Positions 22,984 to 33,037 of a stretch of 64,000 bases of DNA are shown here, piece by piece. The stretch lies in the NCBI RefSeq assembly GCF_003369915.1, contig NW_022881614.1, forward strand, positions 36,501,842 to 36,565,841. The letters are read 5' to 3'. Both the position numbers and the translations under genes were made by a program. Position 1 is the stretch's first letter. Each line of letters opens with the position of its first letter. The notes under the pieces were generated by a model. The model was given only the letters and a program-made list of their open reading frames with translations, was not told the DNA's origin and ran no database searches. This stretch comes from Drosophila miranda. Lineage: Eukaryota; Arthropoda; Insecta; Diptera; Drosophilidae.

Positions 22984-24896
22984 TTATCCCTCATCGGAAT
23001 CGGATTGATTTGTCGGCTTGAGGCTGCCAAAGACCTTGGCCGGTATGGCCTTTTGTTCGAAGCGCAGTTTCTTCATGATGAGGCCCTCGTCATCGGTTTT
23101 GGTTGTGGCCTGGCCTGCCTCGGCCTGGTCTCCACTCGGCTGCTGCGGGTCCTCCTCCTCATCGTCGTCGTCGTCCTCGCTGTCGCCAATATAAATCTCA
23201 TCCGGATTGACGACTGCATTGTCCTTGCCCTTGGCACCCCTGGGTCTCGCCGCGCACAAACATTATATTGGAGGCAGCCTTCTCGGCGGGCTTCTGCTTG
23301 GCCTCGGCCGCCGCCTGGCGGGCCTTCTCCTCGAGCAGCCGCATGGCATTCGGTCCGGAGCCAGCACCAGCATCGGCAGCCACACCATTCGTGTTCATGT
23401 TGACAAACTGGGCAGCCATCATGTTGACCTGAGTGTTGTAGGTGGCCTGAATGGAACGCTTGATCCGCAGCACTTTACGCATCGTATCCTCGTTGCCATG
23501 ACGCACCTCGAACTCCTTCCAGGTCTGCCAGAAGTCCGCCGTGATGCGGGGATCGCACACCTGTTGGGACAAAGCAGAAGAGAGCTTAGAATATTGACGA
23601 TCCAACGGTTAAATGTCGACTCACCTGTGAGCAATGGGCGTAGATGGCCCTGGCTCGATCCACCTCGCCCAGCTTCGTATCCAGCTCGGCGAATTTGACG
23701 CACATGTGGCGCATATGCTGCTCAGGCAGAGCCTCGATGGCCTTCTCGTAGATCTCCCTGGTGCGTGCCAGGCCGTAGATCTCGGCGGCATTCATCACGA
23801 ATATGTTGTACATGTCGAACATCTCCTCTTCCTTGACGGCGGACGTGGCGCGATCGTAGACGGACATGGCATGCCGGGCCAGGCCGTGCTCCTCCTCCAG
23901 CTTCGCGTAGAGCAGGTAGAAGTACTTGGCATGCTCAGCGGAACACTGATCCATGCACTTTTCAAAGAGGTCGCGCGCCCGCTCCAGCTTTGTGCCCCCG
24001 TAGCGCGCGAGGAACTTGCTTAGATACGAGTTCCAGATGTCGTACACATTCGGCCACTTAAACAGGGCAATGCCCTTCTCGTAGGCGCGATAGGCCTCCT
24101 CTAAGTAGTTGTGCTCTTCGAGGAACATGCCATAGTTGATGATCACCTGCGGCGTGCAGATCTTCAGGTCGATGATGCGCTCGTAGACGGCCTTGCAGGT
24201 CTTGAAGGTGCCAAGGGACTCCTCCAGAACGGCGTACATGGACCACACCTTCAGGGATCTGTGCAGGCGCGACTGCACTGTCTCCGAGTCGTCGTGATAC
24301 GCCAGCTTCCGCTTGGGCATGGCCGTGGCACGTTGCATCACCTTGAGGACTGCCTCGAACTGCTGCTGACGCAGCTCCATCTCCGCCCACTCGCACCACA
24401 CGGCGGCCAGATCCTCCACCTTGACGTACTCCACCTCGGTGCCCCGCTCGAAGACCACGCGGGCGTCCTCCACCTGGCCATTGGACTCGTAGAACTTGGC
24501 AAACTCCACCCAGAGGGTGTGCAGCTTTACCACCGCCAGCTTGGGCTGGACTGTCTGCACGGCCTCGGTGTAGGTGTTGATGATCTCCGTGGGCTTGTCC
24601 TCGTACAGGTTGACCCGCTTGTGCCACTCGTGAACGTTGTGCGGATTCTGGCGCAGCAGGACACTGTTCAGCAGCAGCAGACACCTCTCCATGAGGTATT
24701 CGAAGCGCGACAGGCGCAGCTCCACATCGATGTCGTCCTCCTCGGTGGCCCCCTCGTCCTTGGCCACCTCCTCCATGCGCTTGTTCAACGACAGCTCCTC
24801 GAACTGCGCAAAGCTGGCCTCGCAAAATGGCTCTGCTGCCCCAACAAAGGTCAAAAGACCGTGGACCAGGGGGGGCAAGGAGACAATAGAAGCCAA
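22984..24896 (-). pseudogene. SYF1/XAB2 splicing-factor fragment, copy 4 (most complete)
   Basis: HAT-repeat exon is open from 24896 to the donor at 23624, ending RAIYAHCSQ. A 64-bp GT-AG intron (23561-23624) follows. The next exon begins [24 protein letters not shown] and runs through MRLLEEKARQAAAEAKQ. A 2-bp deletion near 23237 shifts the frame before the acidic tail (EIYIGDSEDDDDDEEED...). The stop in the family frame is at 22984-22986. The N-terminal part is absent with the same junction (SFAQFEELSL, about 24810) as in all copies. The family protein is a core component of the Prp19-associated spliceosomal complex. Because the N-terminus is missing, this cannot be the functional host gene, which must lie elsewhere. 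Confidence 0.88.
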
Positions 24897-25028
24897 AAGA
24901 TTGACAGAGGCGAGTGAATTCCGTAAATGTATCTAAACGATATTGCGGTTCACATTTTGCACTTTCGCACAATTAACTCAACTAATTGACATTTGAAAAT
25001 ACATGCGGTGAAAGGAAGTACATATGTA
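24897..25028. other. Short spacer before element D
   Basis: SYF1-proximal spacer that stops at CATATGTA, where element D inserted. It resumes at 32549. Confidence 0.8.
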
Positions 25029-25558
25029 AATTAAATAACTGCGGAGCGGATTGGGGTTTTTAAAAGGTTTTATTTTACTTCTAACTTCACTGATATAGAT
25101 TTAAGTAGAGGGTCACAAAGGATTCCGGGCAAAGGATTTGCGCGATTTTAATTTTTAGCTCGACTTTGCGGTGTCGCTTCTGGATCAAGACTGACTTGAA
25201 CTTTCTGATCTTTGCATCGTTGATCCCTTTCGGGAATAGTTTTTCTATAAACATTTCAATTGATTTCGCCATCCCGAGTATTGGATTTCGTCATCCAAAG
25301 AGAGAACTGTAAGATGCCTAAAGTGCAGGATCTGCAGAAAGCCGGGAGTGAGATTGTTTATGAGAAGCCGGGTGTGGGCAAACATTGGTTTTCCATTTAG
25401 GCGAGTGTCAAAGATTGGGATTGCGGCGGGAGCCCTTGAGATTGTACATCTTAGAAATCAATTAGGCGGAGGCCCAAGATTGAAATTGTTTTCGTTTTGG
25501 AAAGCCAAAGATTGTTTACAACTCGTATAAGAGCTCAATAGAATTGGGTATGTTAACT
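25029..25558 (-). repeat. Element D 3' LTR
   Basis: Plus-strand ends AATTAAATAACTGCGG...TACGTTAACT-like. It differs from the 5' LTR at only a few positions, mainly in the first 60 bases and one base near 25551, implying a fairly recent insertion. Confidence 0.93.
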
Positions 25559-25649
25559 CCCCCCATTCTTAAATGTTTCGTCCCGATACATTTTGAAGTT
25601 CTGATAGAGCTCTAATTTCTTCTGACAGTATTTGAATGTTGCTTTCCAC

Positions 25650-26650
25650 TATTTCTTCTGACGGTATTCTTATTGATTTAATAAGTACAAATTTGGTTAA
25701 TTTATAGCCGAAGTAAAATAACATTATCAATATCAAAATGATTAAGATAATGTTGTTAATGGTAAGGCCGTATTACCTAATGTTATAAGGGGATTTAAAA
25801 TATTAACATTATCAAAAGAAAATTGCTTATCATTCGATTGTATATAATCAACTAATTCATTATCGCTATATCTATGATGCGATATATATCTTAGAATTTT
25901 ACCCTTATCATTTATGTGGGTTATATTATTTATTACAATTGTGTTGTTGAATATAAGGAGATACGATCCTAACAAAGTAGTATTGTCTACGATATTTTTG
26001 CCTGAAACTAATATGGCACCATCCTGAATGATGTCTTTTTCTTTGTTTTTTTCCCTTTTTTTAGTGCAGTTGGCTTTAAAGCCATTAAGTAAATTGGTGA
26101 AACAGGTCTTCTTTAAATTTATTTGTGCGTAATTGTTAAAAGTTTCACTTTTAAAATTATTCATTAAATAGTATTTCTCCTTACATTCACAAACTTTTTC
26201 ACTTATAACTAACATTCCATCATTTTATGAGATGGCTCTTGCATGGTAAAACTTGCAAATATCTTTAATTTGAGGATATTTTATGTAAATGATTATTAAA
26301 TCAGCATTTCGAATTATTTTAACCGTTGCAATGTCCAGCAGATCAGACAGTTCAACAGGATGTTTTTCATGCTTATAAATGTCCTCTATTTCGTTTTTAT
26401 TTAAAATTTTTGTATTGAAAATGTTTACTTTTAAGAGGGTTATGGTATCAACTAAATTTAGTAGGTCAAAAGTTATTAATTTTAAACGATGCTTTCTCAG
26501 TATCGTTTCTTCATTGAAGATGACATTTTTTAATGAATTTGATAGCAATTCAATTTCTTGGAAAAATTTGGAAATTATTACAAATTGTTTATTATTATTT
26601 TCAGTTAATTCATTTACTTTATTTTGTATTTTCAAAAAGTCGTCATGATC
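25650..26650 (-). pseudogene. Element D env remnant
   Basis: Two minus-strand open segments (26635-26225 and 26215-25742) form one reading frame broken by a TAA near 26228. The first is rich in Leu/Ile/Lys helical sequence. The second has a Cys-containing ectodomain-like segment (VCECKEKYYL). A strongly hydrophobic membrane anchor is encoded at about 25685-25740 in a shifted frame. Order and position match the envelope gene of gypsy-group errantiviruses. The N-terminal surface-subunit portion is missing: the env frame begins within a few codons of the end of pol. It is broken by deletion, a nonsense codon and a frameshift. Confidence 0.7.
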
Positions 26651-26654
26651 ATAT

Positions 26655-28117
26655 TTAATATTTGATGTTATCTTTATGTATAATTCTGTTTCTATTGTTG
26701 ATTATAATTTTATTCGGTCGATTTTCCTTCACTACCTGCTTTTTGTATCGGGATTGAAGTTTATTTCTTTCCCAGAATTTCTTTTCATAAACTACTTCTC
26801 CTATTTTGCAATCTTTTTCTCTTCTATCTTTGTTATGTAGTTTAAGCATTTTGGTCTGAGCTTCCTTAAGTAATATTGGATTATGCTTGTGTTCTATTTT
26901 GTTATACAATATGTCATATGGCATTTGATTGGTCGTTGAATGTATCGTCAGGTTATATTTCAGTGCCGCCCTTATTATTATTTCTGAATAATCTGTTAGA
27001 TTTAGTTCATCCTTGATGCACCGCGCTATTTCTGTTAGTGTGGAATGTACCCTTTCTACCTGACCATTTGAGGTGCTGTGTCTGGGATCAGCATAATAAA
27101 TAGTTAAGTTACTTCTTTGTATGAATGATCTAAATTGTGCTGAAGTAAAGCTTGGTTCGTTGTCAGTCATTAAAGATGTTGCTAACGGAAAGTGTTGCAA
27201 AATTTCCATTACCTTATTTTCAATGTTTAATTTACTTTGAATTTCCTTGACCACCAAGTATTTGGAATAAGAATCTATACAAGTTATGAATGTTAGGTTT
27301 TGGGCATAGTGGTCTATCTAGTCTAGTGGTCTAAGTGTAATTGATCTCCTTCTTTTGCTGGAATGGGAGCTTCCCCAATTGGAATTTTTAAAGGGTGTCT
27401 GTGATATTTGTTTTTGTTACAGATCTCACAATTTTGTATATATTCTTTTAATTTTTTGTGCAGGTTTGGCCAATAATACAGCTTAGTTATTTGTTTGTAA
27501 TTTTCGTCTAGTCCTCTATGGGCTCTGCAATGTGTTTCTTCTATAATTATAGCTTTATCTTCTGAATTTACTACATCTTGGAGGAACTTTCTCGTGAAGA
27601 GAAATTTATTTATGAAGTTTTCCTTTAGCTTATTTTGGATAAGGTATAAATCTTCTAAAGTGCACTGTATTCCTGTGGTTAAGTGAGGCTGAATAAATTC
27701 TTTTAAAATGATTAGCAGATTGTCTACCGTATCAAATTCAATAATATGTCGGGTATTTTCATAAACTCTTACTAACTCATGAACTGTGAATCTCCCTTGC
27801 GCTAATAGTAGCTGCTGTTTAAATTGGTTTAGAGGCTTGCTAGTCTCTTGAATGACGTTTTCAAAACTACTCTCTGCTGAATGCTGAGTATTTATGTCTG
27901 ATTCTGATTCTGTCTGGTCGACATCACTATCTGTCATATGATTTATTTTAATCCGAGATAAAGCGTCCGCTACTACGTTAGTTGAGCCTGGCTTATAAAT
28001 GATTTTTGGTGTGAAACTTTCTATGAAGTAATACCAACGTTTCATTTCAACATTTGGATTTTTTTTGCGACATTGCAAGGGACAAAGGTTGGTGATCTGT
28101 AGGTATTTCAATTCCAC
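26655..28117 (-). pseudogene. Element D integrase and connection region
   Basis: The first segment (28117-27323) holds the RNase H-integrase linker and an H2C2 zinc-binding domain (CRAHRGLDENYKQ...NCEICNKNK), ending near the first catalytic Asp. The second (27257-26655) holds the DDE core (MTDNEPSFTSAQF; GQVERVHSTLTE) and a basic C-terminus. A frameshift or short deletion between 27257 and 27323 separates them. Confidence 0.85.
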
Positions 28118-28516
28118 TCACTCCGTATAAATAATTTCGCTAATTTTTTAATGCCCATACAATAGCTAATAATTCCTTTTTATTAGTAGCATATAATTGC
28201 TTGGTTTTACTTAAAGTTTTAGAAATAAATGTTATGGGATTCCCATCTTGCGACAAAACTGCACCTATTGCTATGTCCGATGCATCTGTGGTTAATGTGA
28301 ATTTTTTATTGTAATCTGGTTGTACTAATTCAATATGTGCTATTAAACTGTCCTTTAAATTATTAAATGCTCCCATTGCTGGTTCATCCAGCTGTATTAA
28401 TGTTTTCTTGGATGCCCTTCGTGAAACTTTCCCATTTACTCCACTCAGATATTTTGTTAATGGTTTGGCAATTGTAGCATAATTTCGGACAAATTTTCTG
28501 TAATACCCTGTTAGTC
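28118..28516 (-). pseudogene. Element D RNase H and RT connection
   Basis: Open at 28376-28140: FTLTTDASDIAIGAVLSQDG (the RNase H first catalytic Asp) through LLAIVWALKN. The upstream stretch to 28516 continues the RT C-terminus, with frame changes on both sides. Confidence 0.85.
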
Positions 28517-29401
28517 CTAAGAAGCTACGTAGCTCTCCGATATTTTTAGGAATTGGATAGTTTTGTATTGTGGAGATTTTGTCTGGATCTGTTTTAATGA
28601 TATTTTGGGAAACAATGTATCCCAGAAATTTTCCAATTGAAAGAATTTAGACTTTTCTAGGGAAATTTTCATGTTAGCGTTTTGCAATATCTGTATTATA
28701 TGAATTAGATCTTTATAATGTTGTTTTATAGTTTTTGAAAATATTATTGTATCGTCCATATAGACGTGACAAGTTTTCCCAACTTGTTCTCTAAGTATAT
28801 CGTCCATTGCCCTTTGGAAAATTCTGGGAGCGTTCGTCAATCCCATAGGCATTCTTAGAAATTCATATTTGCCGTTATTTATGGAAAAAGATGTTTTTTC
28901 AATATCTGATTCCCTCATTAAAATCTGATAGAAACCTGACTCTAAATCAATGGCCGAGAAATACTTTGCCTTCCCTAAATTGGCAAGGATTACTGAAGGA
29001 TCTTGCATAGGGTATCTATCCGGTATGCTGTTTTCATTAAGTTTCTTAAAGTCTATTACTAATCTATATTTAGGAGTTCCGTCCTCATTTACTCCCTTCT
29101 TTGGTACTACTATTACCGGTGAATTATATGGGCTTTTACTAGGTCTGATTATACCTTCATCTAACATTTTACTTATTTCGTTATTAACGAAATCGTTAAC
29201 CGAATAAGCGTATGGATACTGCTTGCCATATACCGGTCTATCATGTTGAGTGTTAATCTCTCCTTTTATATCCGTTCTGAACGGTAACTGTAAGTTTATA
29301 TTGGCATGGTCTTCTTCGATGATATATACCATTTTCTCTCTGAGATTTTCTAAATTGTCCTCTTTGTAGGTTATTGTGTTATACAATTTCATTTTTTTCA
29401 A
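28517..29401 (-). pseudogene. Element D reverse transcriptase
   Basis: Carries RT motifs in order: YRLVIDFKKLN, FSAIDLESGFYQI, LRMPMGLTNAPRIFQ and the catalytic VYMDDTIIFS. A frameshift near 28640 gives an unrelated C-terminus. The N-terminus is joined to the coding-repeat region upstream by an in-frame stop near 29430. Confidence 0.92.
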
Positions 29402-29427
29402 TTCAGAATTTGCATAATTTTGAATGT

Positions 29428-29720
29428 CGGATATTTATACGACGGCGCGTTCAGGATTTTTGCATCCCAAACTTTTAAATTGTTCATTGTCGGATAATTC
29501 AACGACGGCGTGTTCAGGATTCTTTAATCCCAAAATATTCGAACTTTTAGTGTCGGATAATTCTACGACGGCGTGCTCAGGATATTTTAATCCCAAACTA
29601 TTAAAACTTTGGATGTCGGATAATTCAACGACGGCGGGTTCAGGATATTTGAATCCCAAACTATTGACGGATAATTCTTCGTCGGCGTGCTCAGGATTTT
29701 TTGATCCCAAGCTATATAAA
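29428..29720 (-). repeat. Five coding tandem repeats (63-bp period) in element D
   Basis: The plus-strand motif CGGATAATTC begins at 29491, 29554, 29617 and 29668, with a diverged first unit at 29428. Periods are 63, 63, 63 and 51 bp. Translated on the minus strand each 21-residue unit reads like KNPEHAVVELSD followed by a variable SFNSLGL-type segment. The repeats sit between protease and reverse transcriptase. The unit nearest RT has a stop codon in place of the Glu of VVELSD. Confidence 0.9.
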
Positions 29721-29765
29721 CTTCCTTCTACCTATACTGAATCACTTTTCATTTCTTTATCTTCT

Positions 29766-30160
29766 TCAAAATATTTTTTTATTATATATTCCTTCAACGG
29801 AAAGGATGGTTTTTCCTTCTATAAAGGTTAATTTGTTTAAAGAAAGGACCTCGTCATATATTAGTTTCTCCTCATTGTCTTTATAACTTAAAGTCCCCTT
29901 TCCTGTATCAAAACCAGCTCCGATTTTCTTTAATAGGTTAAATCCTATTAGTAAATCTGCCTCCATTCCATCTATTTCAAAAAAACTCTTGTTTTGTGTT
30001 GAAAATAGTTATATTATGGAAATATTTAATTATTGAAAACCCATTCACTGTAGCAACTTTCTTATAAATTGATAATTCTTTTTATTTTCGTAAATTCCCT
30101 TTTTTATATTTCAGGAAGTTGCTCCCGTATCTATCAAAACTTTTAATTCTCTGTTTATTT
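29766..30160 (-). pseudogene. Element D protease region
   Basis: The aspartic protease motif KVLIDTGATS is encoded near 30118-30150. The continuation ADLLIGFNLLKKIGAGFDT is at 29766-29966 in another frame. Frameshifts and a short AT-rich stretch near 30000-30110 interrupt the gene. Confidence 0.75.
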
Positions 30161-30190
30161 TTTTATCCACTCTTTTTAAGTAGGGCAGAC

Positions 30191-31435
30191 CTACTTCGGG
30201 GGCTGATCTAAAAAATGGTCCTCCTCAATGTTATTTATCCGCATTGCTTTATTAGCCGGTTGTTCCGACATTTCGTTTGGCTTTCGTTTCTGCGCCTGAT
30301 TTTCGTTAGACTGATAATTCGGTACTACGTTTGCCCTAAAATGCTGAGCTTGGTTATAATTGTTATTATTTCTCCTATAATAACCGTTAGTATTCTCCCG
30401 ATAATTTCTATTATTATTATTTCCCCTGAATTGATTGCTGTTCTGTCGGTTCTTGATTTGTATCGATTCGTCTACATCCATTGGTTCTGGGGCCTGCTTT
30501 TGTTGTCTATTACCCAAGAAATAGGGTTGTCCCCATGACATGTTATTCCTCTGAAGATCCCTTTTTTGGTCGAATGGTGAACTATTAGTCCTTGGTTGTC
30601 GTTGGTTGAATCTTAATGTATTGTAGTTATTATTCCCTGAATTTCTGGGGCCACTGAATTGGTAGGCAAATTGGGCCCGAATGTTATTTGATTGCAATTC
30701 CTGTACCTTTGCCAAGGCATTCGGTAAATCTGGGGGATTCAATGAAAATAGGTTTCCAGCTTATCCGCCGTTTAGGCCAGTGACAAAAATGCGTACGGCA
30801 TTGTCTCTAATTTTCTTATTTGATTCTTTCGTGATTTCACTGTCCTTTCCGTGAGTCATTATTGTCTTATTTATTAACAAGGTCATTTTCTTGTTAACCT
30901 CGTTATAGAAATCTATTATTGAAAGGTTCCCTTGTCGGAGAACGCTTAACTCCTGTTCTATTATGTAAATTGGTATCTTGTCACTGTAAACAAAGTCAAG
31001 TCGTGAAAGTATGGCATCAAAATTTAAAACTGTCCCGTGGTTGGTTAGTGCGTCATGTGCTGGTCCTGTTATTTTGTTTCTCAAAATTGTTAAGGCAATA
31101 TAATATTGCTTACTTCCTTTCTTATATAACTTCACTGCAGTTTCTGCAGCTTCCCTCCATCCTACGTATTGGTTTAATCCACCATTGAAAATTGGTAGGG
31201 ATTCTATTACCTTTAATGTGGTGTCATCTTTTATTGTCTCGTCTATTGTTTCTGCCTGATAATCTGACACCTGATCGGATTTAGTTTCTATTTGTTGTTT
31301 TAAATTTACAATTTGCTCCTGTACTTGTGAAATTTGAAGTGCTATCAATTGTTTGACCAGATCTGCAGTGAGATCGGTCCTTGTTTGTGAGTTAATCATT
31401 TTTAGTTTTTCAAAATCTAAAGTTAGTTGATCCAC
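30191..31435 (-). pseudogene. Element D gag
   Basis: The capsid-like segment (31435-30761; VGWREAAETAVKLYKKGSK, DFYNEVNKKMTLLINK) is followed, after one in-frame TAA at 30761-30763, by an Asn/Arg/Gln-rich nucleic-acid-binding C-terminus (30742-30191). No CCHC knuckle is visible, as is usual for gypsy-group errantiviruses. A single nonsense codon separates the halves. Confidence 0.85.
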
Positions 31436-32000
31436 CTTAAATTTTTCTTATATGTTTGTTTTTATAATCTAATATAACCTAATTGAACTTATATATTTAT
31501 TAATACAGTTTTTGCTCACGAACTATCCGGTAGGGGTCGTCCTTCTTAGTTTGGCTGACAGATCTTCGAACGGGTCTTCCTTCTTGATTTGGCTGACAGG
31601 TCTTCGAACGGGTCTTCCTTCTTAAATTTCTTTGTTTAACTGGGTCTTCTGGCGGTCTTCCTTCTTTGGTTTAGCTGATAGCTTCACTTTCTTTGTGTTT
31701 TGAATTGGTTGGTTTTGTTTAAAAACTTTGGTTTTTTTTTTGGTTTTTTTGTATTTTTGAATTGTCTTGATTAGCTTTTGTATTTATTTGTATTTTGTAT
31801 TGTATTTGTATTGTATATTGTATTTATTTTTGCACACCCTAAGCTCCGGTTTGTTTCCTTTTTATCTCACTTTTTCTTATCTTATATCTCACAGTCACTC
31901 CGCGTTTTTATATCTGAAGGATTTATTCCATTAATTAATTGTCCTTCGGGTTTCGGCACGACGCAACACTTTTATTATTCGGTGCTTTTTATACAACGTC
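31436..32000 (-). other. Element D untranslated leader
   Basis: T-rich leader between PBS and gag. It contains a direct repeat of a CTTCCTTCTT...GGCTGACAG(A/G)TCTTCGAACGG unit (31530-31670). No ORF is supported. Confidence 0.75.
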
Positions 32001-32018
32001 GCCCCACGTTGGGCGCCA
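32001..32018 (-). other. Element D primer-binding site
   Basis: In element sense TGGCGCCCAACGTGGGGC directly abuts the 5' LTR end. The same 18-mer serves elements A and C. I do not assign the tRNA. Confidence 0.85.
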
Positions 32019-32548
32019 ATTAAATAACTGCGGTAGAGGATTGTGTTTTTAAAAAGTTTTTATTTTACTTCTAACTTCACTGATATAGATTTAAGTAGAG
32101 GGTCACAAAGGATTCCGGGCAAAGGATTTGCGCGATTTTAATTTTTAGCTCGACTTTGCGGTGTCGCTTCTGGATCAAGACTGACTTGAACTTTCTGATC
32201 TTTGCATCGTTGATCCCTTTCGGGAATAGTTTTTCTATAAACATTTCAATTGATTTCGCCATCCCGAGTATTGGATTTCGTCATCCAAAGAGAGAACTGT
32301 AAGATGCCTAAAGTGCAGGATCTGCAGAAAGCCGGGAGTGAGATTGTTTATGAGAAGCCGGGTGTGGGCAAACATTGGTTTTCCATTTAGGCGAGTGTCA
32401 AAGATTGGGATTGCGGCGGGAGCCCTTGAGATTGTACATCTTAGAAATCAATTAGGCGGAGGCCCAAGATTGAAATTGTTTTCGTTTTGGAAAGCCAAAG
32501 ATTGTTTACAACTCGTATAAGAGCTCAATAGAATTGGGTACGTTAACT
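32018..32548 (-). repeat. Element D 5' LTR
   Basis: 531 bp, near-identical to 25029-25558. It ends ACGTTAACT before the TSD TGTA. Confidence 0.93.
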
Positions 32549-33037
32549 TGTACACATGTATGTACATGTGGGTCCGTAAAGGACAACAGCAGGAGATAAT
32601 TATAAGTGCAGGAATTTTAATTCAACCTTCAACCTCAGCCTTTGCATGGCTCTGGTGCTCGAAAGTGATTTACAAAAGAAGCACTTTAGTCGGAAACATA
32701 AACATTCATTCCCCACCTCTTCACAGCACTTAACCAGAAACAACAGCAACAACAAAAATCACAATTATAAAGGGAGTCAGGGCGAGGCATACACTGTCAA
32801 AAAAACAATATACGAGAATAAATAATTAAACCCATTTTCATATACGTTTCTCCCGATATTATTCTCTAAATTGAAAGAAAACAACAGGTATAAATTTTCA
32901 TTAGCTTTGAACTGAAAACCCTTTAAGATAAGCCGAAGTTGACTTTTTCGGTATTTTTCGTTATTTTTATAGTCCTGTTTGCCTTTAGTATGTTCTCCTA
33001 TAAGAAAGATGATTCTTGGTAAAAGTTTATCCCCTTA
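32549..33037. other. Continuation of unit 4 spacer
   Basis: Colinear with 12087-12300 and 12843-13120, resuming after the element D target duplication. It stops at CCCCTTAT, where sequence unrelated to the array begins. Confidence 0.8.

Larger units (their letters stand above)
1..25028. repeat. Tandem array of four Lap-SYF1 units arranged as a duplicated dimer
   Basis: Four units each contain a minus-strand leucine aminopeptidase pseudogene followed by a minus-strand SYF1/XAB2 pseudogene and a spacer. Lap copies end at 366, 8408, 14582 and 21137, so successive periods are about 8.0, 6.2 and 6.6 kb. Units 1 and 3 share the same Lap and SYF1 lesions. Units 2 and 4 share a different set, including a deletion near 8607 and 21334. 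The repeat therefore grew as a dimer (1+2, 3+4). Unit 1 is longer because its spacer and DINE-1 element were duplicated once more. Position 1 corresponds to 14205, so the window starts inside the array. All units keep flanking non-coding DNA and units 2 and 4 keep an intron, so these are DNA-level duplicates rather than retrocopies. Confidence 0.93.
25029..32548 (-). mobile_element. Element D: errantivirus-type (gypsy/17.6-like) LTR element, mutated
   Basis: 7,520 bp, minus orientation, with 530- and 531-bp LTRs. LTR ends read AGTTAAC...AATT in the element's own sense, typical of gypsy-group errantiviruses. The flanks carry a 4-bp duplication TGTA (25025-25028 and 32549-32552), and the target alternates purine and pyrimidine as expected. 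Removing the insert restores the spacer seen at 12079-12095. Order in element sense: PBS, gag, nucleocapsid region, protease, 63-bp coding repeats, RT, RNase H, integrase, env remnant. Several in-frame stops and frameshifts show that it is not coding-competent. Confidence 0.93.

Noticed and set aside
31778..32023. Hydrophobic plus-strand ORF in the element D leader
   Set aside because: It arises from T-rich leader DNA and ends in the PBS. It is antisense to the element.
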